Shown piece after piece: positions 8,408-19,200 of a stretch of 46,161 nucleotides of DNA; positions within the stretch are counted from its first letter, which is position 1; each line of letters begins with the position of its first letter. The stretch spans positions 1 to 46,161 of the forward strand of contig CAZTNW010000007.1 in assembly GCA_964614945.1 (NCBI GenBank). Reading direction: 5' to 3'. Both the position numbers and the translations under genes were made by a program. The notes beneath the pieces were generated by a model, which was not told the DNA's origin, did no database searches, and saw only the letters and a program-made list of their open reading frames with translations. This DNA comes from CAZTNW01 sp964614945. GTDB lineage: Bacteria > Caldisericota > JANLFM01.

Positions 8408-9163
8408 ATGGCGTTCAGATTTAGTACAAAACTAAGGAACCTGATTCTTAGTGGCGCCCCTTCACGAAGAACAAGTGTCATAAGGACAGCAACAACCATT
8501 GCTGCTGTTGATGGCGGTACTGGAAATGATTCGTTTACAGATTCTGGAAACGGGTTCGTTTCTGCTGGCTTTTCAGTCGGTGATGCTATTCTTGTTACGG
8601 GCTTCAGTGGAACAGGTGTTGCAAACAACGGAAAGATTTTTACAATTCTGAGTGTATCTCCAGGTATAATAGAAGTTGCTACTGGAAGTCTTGCTGCTGA
8701 GACAGCAGGTGCAACAGTCACAATTGTTCTAGTTGTTGGTAATAGTCTCAGAGATATTTTCAAGGATGGTGTTCTTGAAATATACAGCGGGACACAACCA
8801 GTAAGTGCAGATGCTGCAAAGACAGGAACCTTACTCGCTAAGATAACACTGGGCAGTGGTGCATGGGTAGCAGGAGCACCTGCAAACGGCCTGGAGTTTG
8901 GTCTTGCAAGTGCAGGCGTTATCGCAAAGGAAACTCCTGTGTGGTCTGGGACAGGACTGGTTGCTGGGACAGCCGGATGGTATAGGCTTTATGCAAACGC
9001 CACTGATGCAGGTGCTCTCGACAGTTCCTATGAGTATCCCAGAATTGACGGTTCAGTCGGAACCTCCGGTGCTCAGCTTAATGCCAGCTCTACGAGCATC
9101 TCAGTTGGGGCTACAATCACTATTGATAGCTTCCAGATAACACTGGCAGAGGAGGGTGCGTAA
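8408..9163 (+). CDS. Virion structural protein, tail-associated family
   Basis: A 251-residue, Gly/Thr/Ala-rich beta protein. The N-terminus FRFSTKLRNLIL, the phrase LEIYSGTQPVSADAAKTGTLL, the motif TAGWYRLYAN and the C-terminal IDGSVGTSGAQLNASSTSI form a pattern repeatedly seen in structural regions of environmental phages. The biochemical role is unknown. An insertion of about 75 residues (AAVDGGTGNDSFTD onwards) separates the N-terminal motif from the IYSG motif and resembles a self-contained beta module. The strong ribosome site AAGGAGG precedes the ATG. Confidence 0.7.
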   Translation: MAFRFSTKLRNLILSGAPSRRTSVIRTATTIAAVDGGTGNDSFTDSGNGFVSAGFSVGDAILVTGFSGTGVANNGKIFTILSVSPGIIEVATGSLAAETAGATVTIVLVVGNSLRDIFKDGVLEIYSGTQPVSADAAKTGTLLAKITLGSGAWVAGAPANGLEFGLASAGVIAKETPVWSGTGLVAGTAGWYRLYANATDAGALDSSYEYPRIDGSVGTSGAQLNASSTSISVGATITIDSFQITLAEEGA

Positions 9164-9164
9164 G

Positions 9165-9758
9165 ATGGAAAGGTCTAAATTCGGGGACAGATGGGGTGCA
9201 GAAGTTGAGCGGGCTGCTTTTAACAAACACGGATTTCTTGCCTATTCAATCTGGGAAGTTGAACATCTCAGAAGAAAACAGCGTGGTTCGCTTTACGAAT
9301 GGGGACTGGTTACGCCGGTTGATATCAGCGGAAATATATGTACAGATGAGGGTCTCAACAGACTCCTCGATGTCATGTTTCATGCAAGCACGCAAATCAC
9401 AACTTGGTATGTTTTAATTTTTGAAAGCAATACAACGCCGGCTGCCGGTACAACTTATGCAACACCTGTATTTACAGAATCTACTGCATATGATGAATCA
9501 ACAAGGCCAGAATATGTAGAAGCAGCCGCATCAAGTAAGAGTTTAACAAACTCTGCGAATAAGGCTGAGTTCACCATTAATGCTACTAAGACTATTTACG
9601 GTGGTGCACTAGTTGGTGGTGGAACAGGCGCAAGCACTAAAGGTGATACTGCAGGTGGTGGTGTTATATACTGTGCAAGCCAGTTTGGTTCTTCAAAGTC
9701 AGTGGTTGATGATGATATTCTTCGAGTCACAATCACTATTAATGCAGCGGATGCATAA
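9165..9758 (+). CDS. Virion structural protein
   Basis: A 197-residue protein. After a charged N-terminus comes TDEGLNRLLDVMFHASTQITTWYVLIFESNTTPAAGTTYATPVFTE-type sequence, then RPEYVEAAASSKSLTNSANKAEFTI and a glycine-rich strand region. This layout recurs in phage tail regions, but its exact role is not known. The start at 9165 is chosen because GGAGGG (9151-9156) is correctly spaced for it. An in-frame GTG at 9156 is inside that ribosome site. A hairpin follows 5 bases after the stop. Confidence 0.7.
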   Translation: MERSKFGDRWGAEVERAAFNKHGFLAYSIWEVEHLRRKQRGSLYEWGLVTPVDISGNICTDEGLNRLLDVMFHASTQITTWYVLIFESNTTPAAGTTYATPVFTESTAYDESTRPEYVEAAASSKSLTNSANKAEFTINATKTIYGGALVGGGTGASTKGDTAGGGVIYCASQFGSSKSVVDDDILRVTITINAADA

Positions 9759-9763
9759 AATCT

Positions 9764-9789
9764 GGAGGGGTGAAAGTCCCCTCCCTTTT
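9764..9789 (+). terminator. Hairpin followed by T run (partial terminator)
   Basis: GGAGGGG (9764-9770) can pair with CCCCTCC (9778-9784) around a 7-base loop, followed by CTTTT. The stem and loop sequence resemble the terminator at 24353-24380. Lying between two structural genes, it could be an intrinsic terminator that reduces expression of downstream tail genes, or an RNA processing or stabilising hairpin. The T run is short, so read-through is likely. Confidence 0.6.
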
Positions 9790-9800
9790 GAGAGGTTAAT

Positions 9801-11933
9801 ATGCCAGCAGGTGTTGATTCTTATACCAAACTTCTACTTCACTTTGACGGAGAAAACAACTCTACTACTTTTAGAGATGCATCTCCTTACCATAAGACAG
9901 CTACTCGTTATGGAGATGCCAAGATAGTTACTGACCAAAGCAAGTTTGGTGGAGCGTCAGGACGGTTTGACGGTAGTGGAGATTACTTATCATTTCCTGA
10001 CTCTGATGATTGGTATTTTGGAACAGGAGATTTTACACTTGATGCATGGGTAAGATGGAATGTATTACCTGGTGGTAGTCAAGGTAGTATGGTGTTTGCA
10101 CAAAATGTTTCTGATCTTAATTACTGGACATTTGGTGTATGGAATAACGGAGGAACTGACTATAGATTAAGATTTGTTTTGTTTGAGAATAATGTGCCTA
10201 CTCTTATTGCAAGTAACTGGGCATGGACAACAATGGCTACTGGACAGTGGTATCATATTGCTCAGGTTAGACAAGGAAATTATTTTCGTCTATTTCTTAA
10301 TGGGACGATGGTACAAGAAACTACAAAAACTAATAATATTCCTAATTTTAGCGCTGTTTTGTGGGTAGCTAGAATGGCTCAAGGAGGCCATTATTTTAAT
10401 GGCTGGATAGATGAGGCAAGGATTTCAAAAGGTATTGCAAGATGGTGGGATGACTTTACACCTCCGCAAGAAGCTTACTGGATTGAAGCAGATACAATTA
10501 CCGACGCACTGACAACTCACGATGAATCTTTTGGAGACTTTACTGACACTGAAGTTGATTCTTATGTAAAACTCCTACTTCATGGTGAAGGTGCAGATGC
10601 ATCAACAACTATAAAAGATTCATCTCCCAGTCATAAAACAGTAACAGCAAAAGGAAATGCTCAGATAGATACAGCACAAAAAGTACTTGGTAGTGCGAGT
10701 ATTCTATTTGACGGAACAGGTGATTATGTATCTTTAGATGATTCTGATGATTGGTACTTTTCTGGTGATTTCACAATAGATTTCAGAATAAGGTTTGCAT
10801 CTCTTCCTTCAGCATCTCAGTATATGCATATAATGGGTCAGGTTGAAAGTGCGTCAAAACGCTGGTATATTTATATATATAATAATGCAGGGACGTATAG
10901 ACTGCATTATACAGCTGGTGATAATTCAAACACTATTGCATTTAACAGGTCATTTTCATCATTAGCTGTAAATACTTGGTACCATCTTGCAGTTACAAGA
11001 GCTGGAAGTAGTTTTAAGTTATTTGTAAACGGTGCTCAGATGAGCACTGAATATACAAGTTCCTTATTCATAGATAATATAAGTGCTCAGCTTTGGTTGG
11101 GTGGAGTGTCTGGACAGACGTACTTAAATGGTTGGCTAGATGAGGTTAGACTTATAAAAGGAAAGGCTATTTGGACAGCAAGTTTTACTGTACCTACAGC
11201 AGCGTATGCAATACTTGACCATAGAATAGAGCATGTAACTACGTCAGAAGACTTAGTAACAGACCCTGGACTTCCTACAGATGCAGATTTTACTGATGGA
11301 TTTACAACAGATGACTATCTTACTCTTATTGCTGGTCTTATCTATGAAGGTGATATTGACGAAGATATCTTAGCTGGAGACACCTTTACTCCTAATCAAG
11401 TTCATACACAAGCTCTTGTTGGTGGAACAGCACAAATGAGCACAACTGTAGTAAGTGGTAGTGCAGTTTATAATAAAAGTATTACAGATGCACTGACAAC
11501 TGCAGAAACAATTGATGCTCAATTCAATATTACTATGCATGGAGCTGCAACATTTCCTCTGTTTGAAACCGCTGCATATACAGGGCTTGGTTTTAATTCG
11601 GGAGATATGAATTTTCCTGTCTTCAAAGGTATTGCATACGCAGGAGCTCGAAGTTCGATTCAAGAAATACCAAAATTTGGACTTTCTGGGACAATGCAAA
11701 TTCAGTATCCTTTTGGTCAAGCTGCAAAACACCCTAAATTTAATGGTGTTGCAGCAATGACAGTTGGGAAGGTTGCTAACGGAGACGCTGACTTTCCGTT
11801 GTTTAGTGGAACAGGTACGATGATAGATAATCCACAAGTAACTGGGGATGTTAATTTTCCTGTCTTCGGTGGTAACGGAGGAATGAGTGTAGGCGGAAGA
11901 TTTGCAAACTATGTCTTGAGGTATGTCAGATGA
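9801..11933 (+). CDS. Tail fibre or receptor-binding protein with two LamG-like domains
   Basis: A 710-residue protein with two copies of a concanavalin/LamG-like module: residues about 5-225 (SYTKLLLHFDGENNST to YFNGWIDEARISKGIA) and 250-475 (SYVKLLLHGEGADAST to YLNGWLDEVRLIKGKA). Such domains bind carbohydrate or cell-surface ligands, so a host-recognition role is likely. Residues 585-700 hold six repeats of about 20 residues with core FPLF/FPVF or PKF, then G-x-G/A-x-M. The next gene ends with the same motif. Palindromic element 3 lies in the repeat region and encodes IPKFGLSG. The ribosome site is GAGAGG. Confidence 0.8.
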   Translation: MPAGVDSYTKLLLHFDGENNSTTFRDASPYHKTATRYGDAKIVTDQSKFGGASGRFDGSGDYLSFPDSDDWYFGTGDFTLDAWVRWNVLPGGSQGSMVFAQNVSDLNYWTFGVWNNGGTDYRLRFVLFENNVPTLIASNWAWTTMATGQWYHIAQVRQGNYFRLFLNGTMVQETTKTNNIPNFSAVLWVARMAQGGHYFNGWIDEARISKGIARWWDDFTPPQEAYWIEADTITDALTTHDESFGDFTDTEVDSYVKLLLHGEGADASTTIKDSSPSHKTVTAKGNAQIDTAQKVLGSASILFDGTGDYVSLDDSDDWYFSGDFTIDFRIRFASLPSASQYMHIMGQVESASKRWYIYIYNNAGTYRLHYTAGDNSNTIAFNRSFSSLAVNTWYHLAVTRAGSSFKLFVNGAQMSTEYTSSLFIDNISAQLWLGGVSGQTYLNGWLDEVRLIKGKAIWTASFTVPTAAYAILDHRIEHVTTSEDLVTDPGLPTDADFTDGFTTDDYLTLIAGLIYEGDIDEDILAGDTFTPNQVHTQALVGGTAQMSTTVVSGSAVYNKSITDALTTAETIDAQFNITMHGAATFPLFETAAYTGLGFNSGDMNFPVFKGIAYAGARSSIQEIPKFGLSGTMQIQYPFGQAAKHPKFNGVAAMTVGKVANGDADFPLFSGTGTMIDNPQVTGDVNFPVFGGNGGMSVGGRFANYVLRYVR
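11661..11689. promoter_or_regulatory. Dispersed palindromic element 3
   Basis: CAAGAAATACCAAAA then TTTGGACTTTCTGG, within the repeat region of the LamG protein gene. The coding frame reads CCA AAA TTT GGA CTT TCT GG, the same frame as the other intragenic copies. Confidence 0.72.
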
Positions 11934-12469
11934 GAACACTTGGAATAGCATTGAACACAGAAATTGATGCACCATCCCAGTACATGGGTGTTGACTTAAA
12001 TAGTCTGACTGTATTTGGGGACAAGATTATTGGTGCTGGAGAAACTGGAGTTATGGAACTCAGTGGAGACACTGATAACGGAACTGAAATAACAGCATTC
12101 TTTCAGGTTCCTTCAACAGACCTTGGTATACCACAACAGAAGAAAGTTAGGTCAGTTATATTAAGTGGATATCAACATGGTAATCTTGATGTTACAGTCA
12201 TCTGTGATAATGATGAGAAGACTGAGTACAGGATTAACTTGACAGGTCCACTTGACCAATCAACAGTAAAGGTTGACCTTAACAGTGATGATATTGGAAG
12301 GTTTATTGGATTACTTGTTGAAAATGTAGATGGTTCTGATTTTAGTATTGACGTCATGGACTTATTAATTCTTGCAACAGCTCTTGGCCCAGTTGTTAAA
12401 ACAGTTATTGGACGACATAAAGTAAGTTTTCCACTTTTCAGGGGAGAAGGAAGTGCCAGCTTTAGTTAA
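11930..12469 (+). CDS. Virion structural protein (179 aa)
   Basis: A 179-residue protein starting with ATG that overlaps the previous stop by four bases (ATGA). It is rich in beta-strand-like segments (MGVDLNSLTVFGDKIIGAGETGVMEL, KVRSVILSGYQHGNLDVTVI). Its last residues, VSFPLFRGEGSASFS, repeat the FPLFxG motif of the preceding protein. This suggests it shares a tail-fibre tip module or that the two genes were once joined or exchanged segments. No family is recognised with confidence. Confidence 0.7.
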   Translation: MRTLGIALNTEIDAPSQYMGVDLNSLTVFGDKIIGAGETGVMELSGDTDNGTEITAFFQVPSTDLGIPQQKKVRSVILSGYQHGNLDVTVICDNDEKTEYRINLTGPLDQSTVKVDLNSDDIGRFIGLLVENVDGSDFSIDVMDLLILATALGPVVKTVIGRHKVSFPLFRGEGSASFS

Positions 12470-14195
12470 GACTACAAGTTATGTGTATAGAGGTGATGAA
12501 GAAGCTGCAAGAAAGCTACATAATTTAGCTGACTTGCAGTTAATGAAGCTGCGTAACTTAATGTCGTTTAATAATCTTGACCAATATTCACTTACAATTT
12601 ACAACAAGATTGGCGCGTATGTCAAGGTTTCTTCTAACTTCGGAGTCGAAGTTGCTGAGATTTTTTATCCTAAGATTAAAGGCGTTCCTGAAGAAGTACT
12701 CAAGCGAAAACGCATTATGAGAATGAAGATTGCTCAGGATTGGACACTTCTTTATGCTCCTGTTCCTGCTCCTGACCCACAAGACTGGGGAGGTTGGCTG
12801 GAGTCAGGAAAGACAGACCTTACTGTTGATAACTTTCTTAACACATTTGGTCTTATTGGTTTTGGCTGGCCTATCTGGGGAGATTTTGTTGCAACAAATA
12901 TTTCTACAACAAATCTGGCTGGAACATACTCAGTAGAAGATGGTGGGTGGACTTGTCCTGGTGATGTACAGCCTGGTATTCCATCTCCTTGGTACATAGG
13001 TATGTACTGGGTAGCATATGGAATATGCAGAAAAATAACTACTGGAAATGCACAAAATGTTACTTATAAATTTCCAGCGGACTTAGTTCCGGAAATTTCT
13101 GCAGTGAATAGTGGTTCAACAGGACAAAAATGCTGGGTGAGTGATGGAGATATTTATGACCATCCAGATGGATATGTGTGGATTCCTTCAAATGCTTATG
13201 GAGTTACTACTCCACCTAGGTGCACTTTAGCAAATAAAAGAGACCCTGCATGGAACGACCCAGGTTATACACAACAACATATAGAAGGATATATAAGCTG
13301 GCAGAGTACATATATGCTTGGTTTCTGGAAGCAAGAATGGACAGTGTATAATCCTTCTTCTTATGTAGATAAAGATAATTATGTATTATTCTATGATAAA
13401 TACGTAAGTGATTCTTATGTATCTACAAGCAGATTAAATGATTTGCCTACTAGGTATTGTAATGTCCATGCTTTTCTGTATGATAGAACTAACTGGTATA
13501 CATCTCAAATGAAGGAAGAATATATAGGAGTTCTTGGAAGTGGTGACTGTAACCATATTACGTTTCCTTTTACGGTGTATAATGAAAGTCATTTTGGGGC
13601 ACAAGTTTATGTACATGACCCAGATAGTAATGAGTATAGTGATACAAGTAGAGGAACAATAACCTATGAAACTCATGTCTGTGGAAAGTACGAAGGCGTA
13701 TACTTTGATGAAGTTGTAGGTACAGCAATATGGACTGGTGCAGGAACTTGGGGAGCAAGTGGAGCTTGGAGTGGAAATAATGTTTTTCCTTGGATGGGAA
13801 GAATGTATCATAAATCTGAATTGAAAGAAGGAACAACTGATGAACCTGATAAAACTTCAGAACATAATTTGTTACTTTATAGTTACCTTGTAGGCCCAGC
13901 AGCTGGTTATCCAAGTGTCACAGATAAAGTCCCAGGTTGCACAGGAATAACACAGACAGTTTATAGAATGAGGCATGGAGCAACTAATATAACCAAAACC
14001 TATGTTGCATCACATCCAGGTTGGCACACTGTTTGGACTGACCCAAGTACAGGTAGACTGTGGCGGGCTTATGGAGATTTATTTGCTGCCTTAAAGGCAA
14101 CATCAATTAAGGATATTGAACTCGGACAACCTGAGTGGATTGACTGGTGGTATGCAGATGGTTCTCAATTTATAATAGAGGAGGACGATAACTAA
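12453..14195 (+). CDS. Large aromatic-rich tail-associated protein
   Basis: A 580-residue protein of unrecognised family. It uses GTG at 12453, with AAGG just upstream, and overlaps the previous gene by 17 bases. No ATG occurs until codon 31. After a helical N-terminus (about 1-90) the sequence is strikingly rich in Trp and Tyr, for example WGGWLESGKTDLTVDNF and WIDWWYADGSQFIIEEDDN. It has paired cysteines (WTCPGD, KCWVSD, RCTLAN, HVCGKYEG, VPGCTG) that might be oxidised in the assembled virion. Position suggests a tail or adhesin protein. Confidence 0.68.
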   Translation: MPALVKTTSYVYRGDEEAARKLHNLADLQLMKLRNLMSFNNLDQYSLTIYNKIGAYVKVSSNFGVEVAEIFYPKIKGVPEEVLKRKRIMRMKIAQDWTLLYAPVPAPDPQDWGGWLESGKTDLTVDNFLNTFGLIGFGWPIWGDFVATNISTTNLAGTYSVEDGGWTCPGDVQPGIPSPWYIGMYWVAYGICRKITTGNAQNVTYKFPADLVPEISAVNSGSTGQKCWVSDGDIYDHPDGYVWIPSNAYGVTTPPRCTLANKRDPAWNDPGYTQQHIEGYISWQSTYMLGFWKQEWTVYNPSSYVDKDNYVLFYDKYVSDSYVSTSRLNDLPTRYCNVHAFLYDRTNWYTSQMKEEYIGVLGSGDCNHITFPFTVYNESHFGAQVYVHDPDSNEYSDTSRGTITYETHVCGKYEGVYFDEVVGTAIWTGAGTWGASGAWSGNNVFPWMGRMYHKSELKEGTTDEPDKTSEHNLLLYSYLVGPAAGYPSVTDKVPGCTGITQTVYRMRHGATNITKTYVASHPGWHTVWTDPSTGRLWRAYGDLFAALKATSIKDIELGQPEWIDWWYADGSQFIIEEDDN

Positions 14196-15367
14196 TGGCA
14201 ACAATTACTGAAACAATTCCAGAACGTATTGCAACACAAGCACAAGCTTCAAGGGATTTCATTGGAACTAAGTGGACAGATGCTGATGATAAAGCAGATA
14301 CAGCTTTCGATGCTGCTTTAGCTGCAATAAGGGACATTGTTGAACTGGGTCTTCCAGCAATTACAGTCCCAACTGTTACATGGGAGGATATTGTTGTTGA
14401 CTTCTCTATTGATGTAACAAAGCCGGACTTGCCAGATGTTGAGTTTAACTTCCCGACGACCAAGCCAACAATGGGTGAACTAAGAGAATACCCAATCTTT
14501 GAGTTTCCTCTCAGTGACTTTAATGCACTCAATAATGAAACAATTGCAGCGATTCGTGCGAAGCTTGCTGCAGGTGGTACAGGTCTCGGAGCGGCTGTTG
14601 AGGCTGCAATCTGGGATAGAATGCGAAGCAGGAATGAGGCAAAGAATCTAGCTGCTTATGAGGAAGCTATGAATTACTTTGCTGCACGAGGCTGGGAACT
14701 TCCTCCAGGTGCTTTAGCCGGACGACTTGCGATGATTCAATCTGAGATTCTGCGGAGTGAAACGGATATCAGTAATGACATCGCTGTCAAACAAGCAGAA
14801 CTTGCGTTGGACAATGAAAAGTTTATTTATGAACTTGCTTACAAGACTTGTACTGAGTATCAACGAAACACAGTTGAGGTTATCGCTCAGCAGAATAAAG
14901 CTGTTGTCGATGTGTTCGTTGCTCAGATGGATGGATACAAGGCAGATGTTACTGCCGAAGCTGCTCGAGTTGATGCACTTGGAAAGATAATTGTCGCTTT
15001 GATGGATGGCTACAAGGCGGAGGCTCAGGCAGAGGCTGCAGTAGTAGATGCAAAGTCAAGGGAAGTGGAGGCAAGAATAAAGTTGCAACTGGGTAAAGCG
15101 GAAGTCGCCATGAAGATTACTGATGTTGAAGTAGAGATTGCAAAATTTACTTATGGAATGCAGGTTGAGATGTTTAAGGCAATCGCTCAGGTCAGTGCTC
15201 AACTTGCTGCGTCTGCATTGGCTGCAGTTAATGCCAGTGTTACCTCGAGTTACTCAGCTAATTCAAGTGAACAGGCTGGGTTCAACGAAGGCAGAAGCTA
15301 CGATATGACCAAGACAATAAGGGCTCTTTCAGAAAGCCACGTACACACTTACGACGAAACCAAATAA
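14195..15367 (+). CDS. Coiled-coil virion protein
   Basis: A 390-residue protein. The N-terminal third has repeated TVPTVTWEDIVVDFSIDV-like strands. Residues about 120-340 are alanine- and glutamate-rich heptad-like helices (IRAKLAAGG, AQAEAAVVDAKSREVEARI), and the C-terminus has NASVTSSYSANSSE. Proteins like this, placed before the internal virion proteins, may be needle- or fibre-like. The exact role is unknown. The start overlaps the previous stop (TAATG), with GAGGAGG upstream. Confidence 0.7.
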   Translation: MATITETIPERIATQAQASRDFIGTKWTDADDKADTAFDAALAAIRDIVELGLPAITVPTVTWEDIVVDFSIDVTKPDLPDVEFNFPTTKPTMGELREYPIFEFPLSDFNALNNETIAAIRAKLAAGGTGLGAAVEAAIWDRMRSRNEAKNLAAYEEAMNYFAARGWELPPGALAGRLAMIQSEILRSETDISNDIAVKQAELALDNEKFIYELAYKTCTEYQRNTVEVIAQQNKAVVDVFVAQMDGYKADVTAEAARVDALGKIIVALMDGYKAEAQAEAAVVDAKSREVEARIKLQLGKAEVAMKITDVEVEIAKFTYGMQVEMFKAIAQVSAQLAASALAAVNASVTSSYSANSSEQAGFNEGRSYDMTKTIRALSESHVHTYDETK

Positions 15368-15377
15368 GGAGGGTAAG

Positions 15378-16244
15378 ATGGCACTTGCGAATAACCCATT
15401 TACTGACAGAGATTATCAAAACTGGCGAGAAAGTCAGTTTGCACATGGAAGAGCTATTTCGGCTCAGGCACACGACCGCAACATGGAACTGAGTTCTATG
15501 GTAGAAAGAATGCGTGGAGACAACGCTGCAAGGGTAGCACAGATAAATGCTGATGTTGGTATGGCTAACATCGAAGCACACAAGCCTTTGCTTGGAGCAC
15601 AAGCCTCAGCAATCAATGAAATGCTTCCACTGAAGAAGAAACTTGGAGAACAGGAAATTGAAACTGGCGACATTAATACTAAGCTTGGAAAACTTCAGCT
15701 TGGTTTTGAGCCAGAGTTCTTGCAGAAGAAACTTGACTTTGCTAACCTTGGTGCGGCAGGTTATAAGACCAACATTCTTTCTGCATTGACTGAAGCGATG
15801 AAGGGTTACAAGGGACTTAAAGAAGGTAATGGGCCTTCTTACCTGAATGAGCTGTTTGGTATTGAAGCTCCGGAAGTTAAGGCTGCTGGTGGAGAAGCAA
15901 CTACAGGTACGACACCAGAGGGAAAGAAAGGTTCTCTTCTTAGCACAGCGTCCTACCTCCTGCCAATGTTTGGTGCAGGTTTAGGTACGGCAGCTGGTGC
16001 TTTCACCTCTCCAGTTACTGGTCCAGTTGGGCCTTATGCTGGTGGTGCAATAGGTGGAGCCGGTGGAGAGTATCTGAGACAGAAGCTTATGGGAGAAGAT
16101 ACTAACCTCACAAGCATTGCGATGTCTGGCGTAGGTGGTGGTGTTGGTGGTAAGATGGTAGCAAAACCACTGGCACAGTTAGCACTCAAAACACCTGGAG
16201 TAAAGAATCTTGACTTCCTCTACAGAATTGGCGCAAACTTATAG
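15378..16244 (+). CDS. Putative internal virion (ejection) protein, small
   Basis: A 288-residue protein. The N-terminal half is polar and helical (ISAQAHDRNMELSSMVERMR, then GEQEIETGDINTKLGKLQL). The C-terminal half has a glycine-rich amphipathic or membrane-like segment (LLPMFGAGLGTAAGAFTSPV, YAGGAIGGAGGEYL). This combination, directly before a very large virion protein, is typical of podovirus proteins ejected with the DNA to form a conduit across the envelope. Assignment is by architecture and position. The ribosome site is AAGGAGGG. Confidence 0.65.
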   Translation: MALANNPFTDRDYQNWRESQFAHGRAISAQAHDRNMELSSMVERMRGDNAARVAQINADVGMANIEAHKPLLGAQASAINEMLPLKKKLGEQEIETGDINTKLGKLQLGFEPEFLQKKLDFANLGAAGYKTNILSALTEAMKGYKGLKEGNGPSYLNELFGIEAPEVKAAGGEATTGTTPEGKKGSLLSTASYLLPMFGAGLGTAAGAFTSPVTGPVGPYAGGAIGGAGGEYLRQKLMGEDTNLTSIAMSGVGGGVGGKMVAKPLAQLALKTPGVKNLDFLYRIGANL

Positions 16245-16253
16245 GAGGGTAAA

Positions 16254-19200
16254 ATGGCTGCGACTTTCAGGTTTACATCAGACACATTTGAGCCAAACCT
16301 TCCGCACATAAGTTTCTCTGATTCAGAAGACAGAAGACTTGAGCGGGAGAGAATGATGTTCTCTTCTGACCCAAACAAAGTCGAGACAATTGTTTCGCAC
16401 TTGATGAAAGACTATGTTCCGGACAAGAGTAAAGAAAAGCTTGCTATGAGTCCAACGCTTGCAAAGGTTGAAGCTGCTATGCCCAGTGATGACCCACGTA
16501 GGGGAATGGGTTCTAAGATAATGGCAGAATCAACTATCGGAATTGCAGCTAATCCTGACAAGCATCCTCTTGAGGTTATAAAGGAAATCTATGATAGGAA
16601 TGTAGAAGAGAGAAAGAAGGCAACCTATACATACCTTGAAGATAAGGAAAAGGGATTTCTTGGTTTACCAGGAACGGGAACAAGTCTTTTTACTGGTTCG
16701 GTGATTGGTAAGAAGTATGCTAATATGCCTGGGTATGATGAGTACAAGCAAAAGAAAAATGAGTATAACAGGACACACTTTACACTTGACGAGTTCTCCA
16801 GTCCGCAATCTGCTGCTGCATTGGGTGGAATACTTACTGCCATCGGAGTCGGGGCTGAAAAGCTTGGTACTAGTGCAGGAACTATTGGCAAGGTTGCAAG
16901 AGTTGCAGCTAAGTTCTTGCCTACAGGATTCAAGGCAATACCAAACCCACTGCTTAGAGTAGGACTTACAGCACTGGCTTCTATTCCAGAGTTCTGGGCA
17001 TTTGAAGGAATTCATCAGGCTGTAACTAAGGCTCCTGGAATGGAAGATGTTCCAGAGTTACCAAAACAAGTTCTTGGTTTTATGGCTGGTGGTGCCGGAA
17101 TGAGTCAACTATCTAAGGGTATAGCTAAGAGAATTGACAAGTGGGGCGAGGCACGATATGCTGCAAATGATGCAGTAAACAAGATGATGCAAGACCCTTC
17201 ACTTAAGAATGTAGTTGACTCGTTTGACAAAGAAAGATATATGAAGAAGTCAGCTGAGTTATTTCAGGACGACTTCAGTATGCGTGGAACACCTGGGTCT
17301 GCTGCAGCAAAAGTTGGTTCTTCAAAAGCTAAGATATCTATGGAACAGATGTCAAGGATTGAAGGGAAGATTAATGAAGGACTTCAGGTTGAGGACGCTG
17401 TTGGTCAGGTTCTTACAGAAGACAAGCTTCTTGGTGCACTTGACGCAATTAAAACGAATAAGTTCTTTGATGAATTGCTGAAGAGTTCTGCTGATAAGCA
17501 AGAGAAAGCCTTGAAGAATAGATTGTTCAGGGATGCAGTCAACAGGGGATTGGGTCCTGACGAAGCAATACTTGAGGTACAAAGAGGAACAGCGAAATGG
17601 GAACTGGATGATATTATCAACTTCGGGAACAACGCAACAGTTACTCATTCACCTGAAGTTGCCGCTGGTCTTCGGATGCTTGGTTACAGTGACGAAGCTA
17701 TAAACAAGATTCCACTTCGCATGGGCAAGACTCTTTCAAAGAGAAGAATGATTGAGGCAAATGCTGAGAGAAGTAAACTTGAACTGGAAGGGCAGAAGTT
17801 GTTTGCTGAGGAGGCAGGAACAGCAACGGAAGCAAGACTTGTTAATCCACTTCAGCCTGAGGAAATAACAAGGGCAAAGAGTGCTGTTGCTGAGACGGAG
17901 AAGTTGATTGGTGGCGTTGTCCCAGAAGGACAAAAAATTGGACTTTCTGGCAAACCAAAATATTTCTTCGCTGAAGGAGAACCGGCGAAGACAGCGGACG
18001 AAGAAACCTGGTATCGTTACTTTAAGAATGTAACCGAAGGTGAGGGTGGTGCTGCAACTGAGGCTAATATGTTTACTTTCGAGGGTAATATGCCTAAGCC
18101 TCTTCCAGAAGGAACATATACTGTAAGAAAGATTCCTGAGTCAGCTATGAAAGCTTACAACAGGGTCTATGAAGAACGTCTGGATGCGGTACATAAGAAG
18201 GTTGTTGAGAGTGTAGAGGCTGATAAAGAGGTTGTGCAGGAAGTTATAAAGCAGAATTACTATGAACCTACCGAGGGAATGAAGTCTGTAATGTCTGACT
18301 TTGTTACAGATGAACAGTATGCTAAGGCTATGCTTGACCTCGAGGAACTTGGAATTGGAAAGAAGGGTGACTTTGCTGCTTCGACTGCCGCTGGTGTTGG
18401 CACTAAGAAGAAAAGAGTTGCCACTCCGAAGAAGGTTGTCAAACAAGTTGCTGAGGATGCAGAAACTATTGAGGCTGTTGGTGCAGAGAATATCTCGAAG
18501 GCAGGTGCGGAAGGTAAGGTAAAGAAAGAGAAGCGGGACTTTAACAGAGAGTCCGTTGACCTGTACACTCGTATGAGTCAGGGTAAGATATCTCAGGATG
18601 AATATGATTCTGCGCTTAACTCCTTGATGAATGAACACGGAGGTGGTAGTTGGGGTAAGATGATGGCTGCAATTACAGCTGGGGCAGGAGCACTGAGTGC
18701 ATTAAGTGCATTTGCTCCAAGTGAGGCAGAGGCAGCTGGATTACCAAACGGAGTTATCACAAATGCTAACTACAGTATTGTTAGTGGAATAAAGAAAACC
18801 TTTAAAGAAGTGATTAAGGAAATCGTTGACAAGAAACTCTTTGTTCCTGAGTATGTGAAGGGAACCTTTGATTTTGGTGATAAGGGATATGCAATATCTA
18901 TCATTCCAGACATCATGAATGTTTCTGCAAAGTACAGAAGCAGCAAGAAGATGTTTGCTCAGCAATATCTTTCACCTAACGTAGTTGCGGATTTCCTTTA
19001 CAACGCAACAACAAAGGATGGAAGAAGGCTTCCAACTAATCCAATGCCTGAGATTGCAAGTCGAACCGCAATTTCTCAGGGGAATACAGCCAAGGCATTC
19101 GCACTTGTTCAGGATGTTTTGTCGATGGTGACTGGTGGAGAGTCTCACATGAAAGAAGTATCTGAGGCTATGAAGCCGTTGCTTGAAATGAACATGACAG

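Noticed and set aside
11370..11975. Long minus-strand frame of 201 codons opposite the LamG protein gene
   Set aside because: It lies fully antisense to a well-supported gene, is cysteine- and serine-rich as is usual for shadow frames, and lacks a ribosome site.
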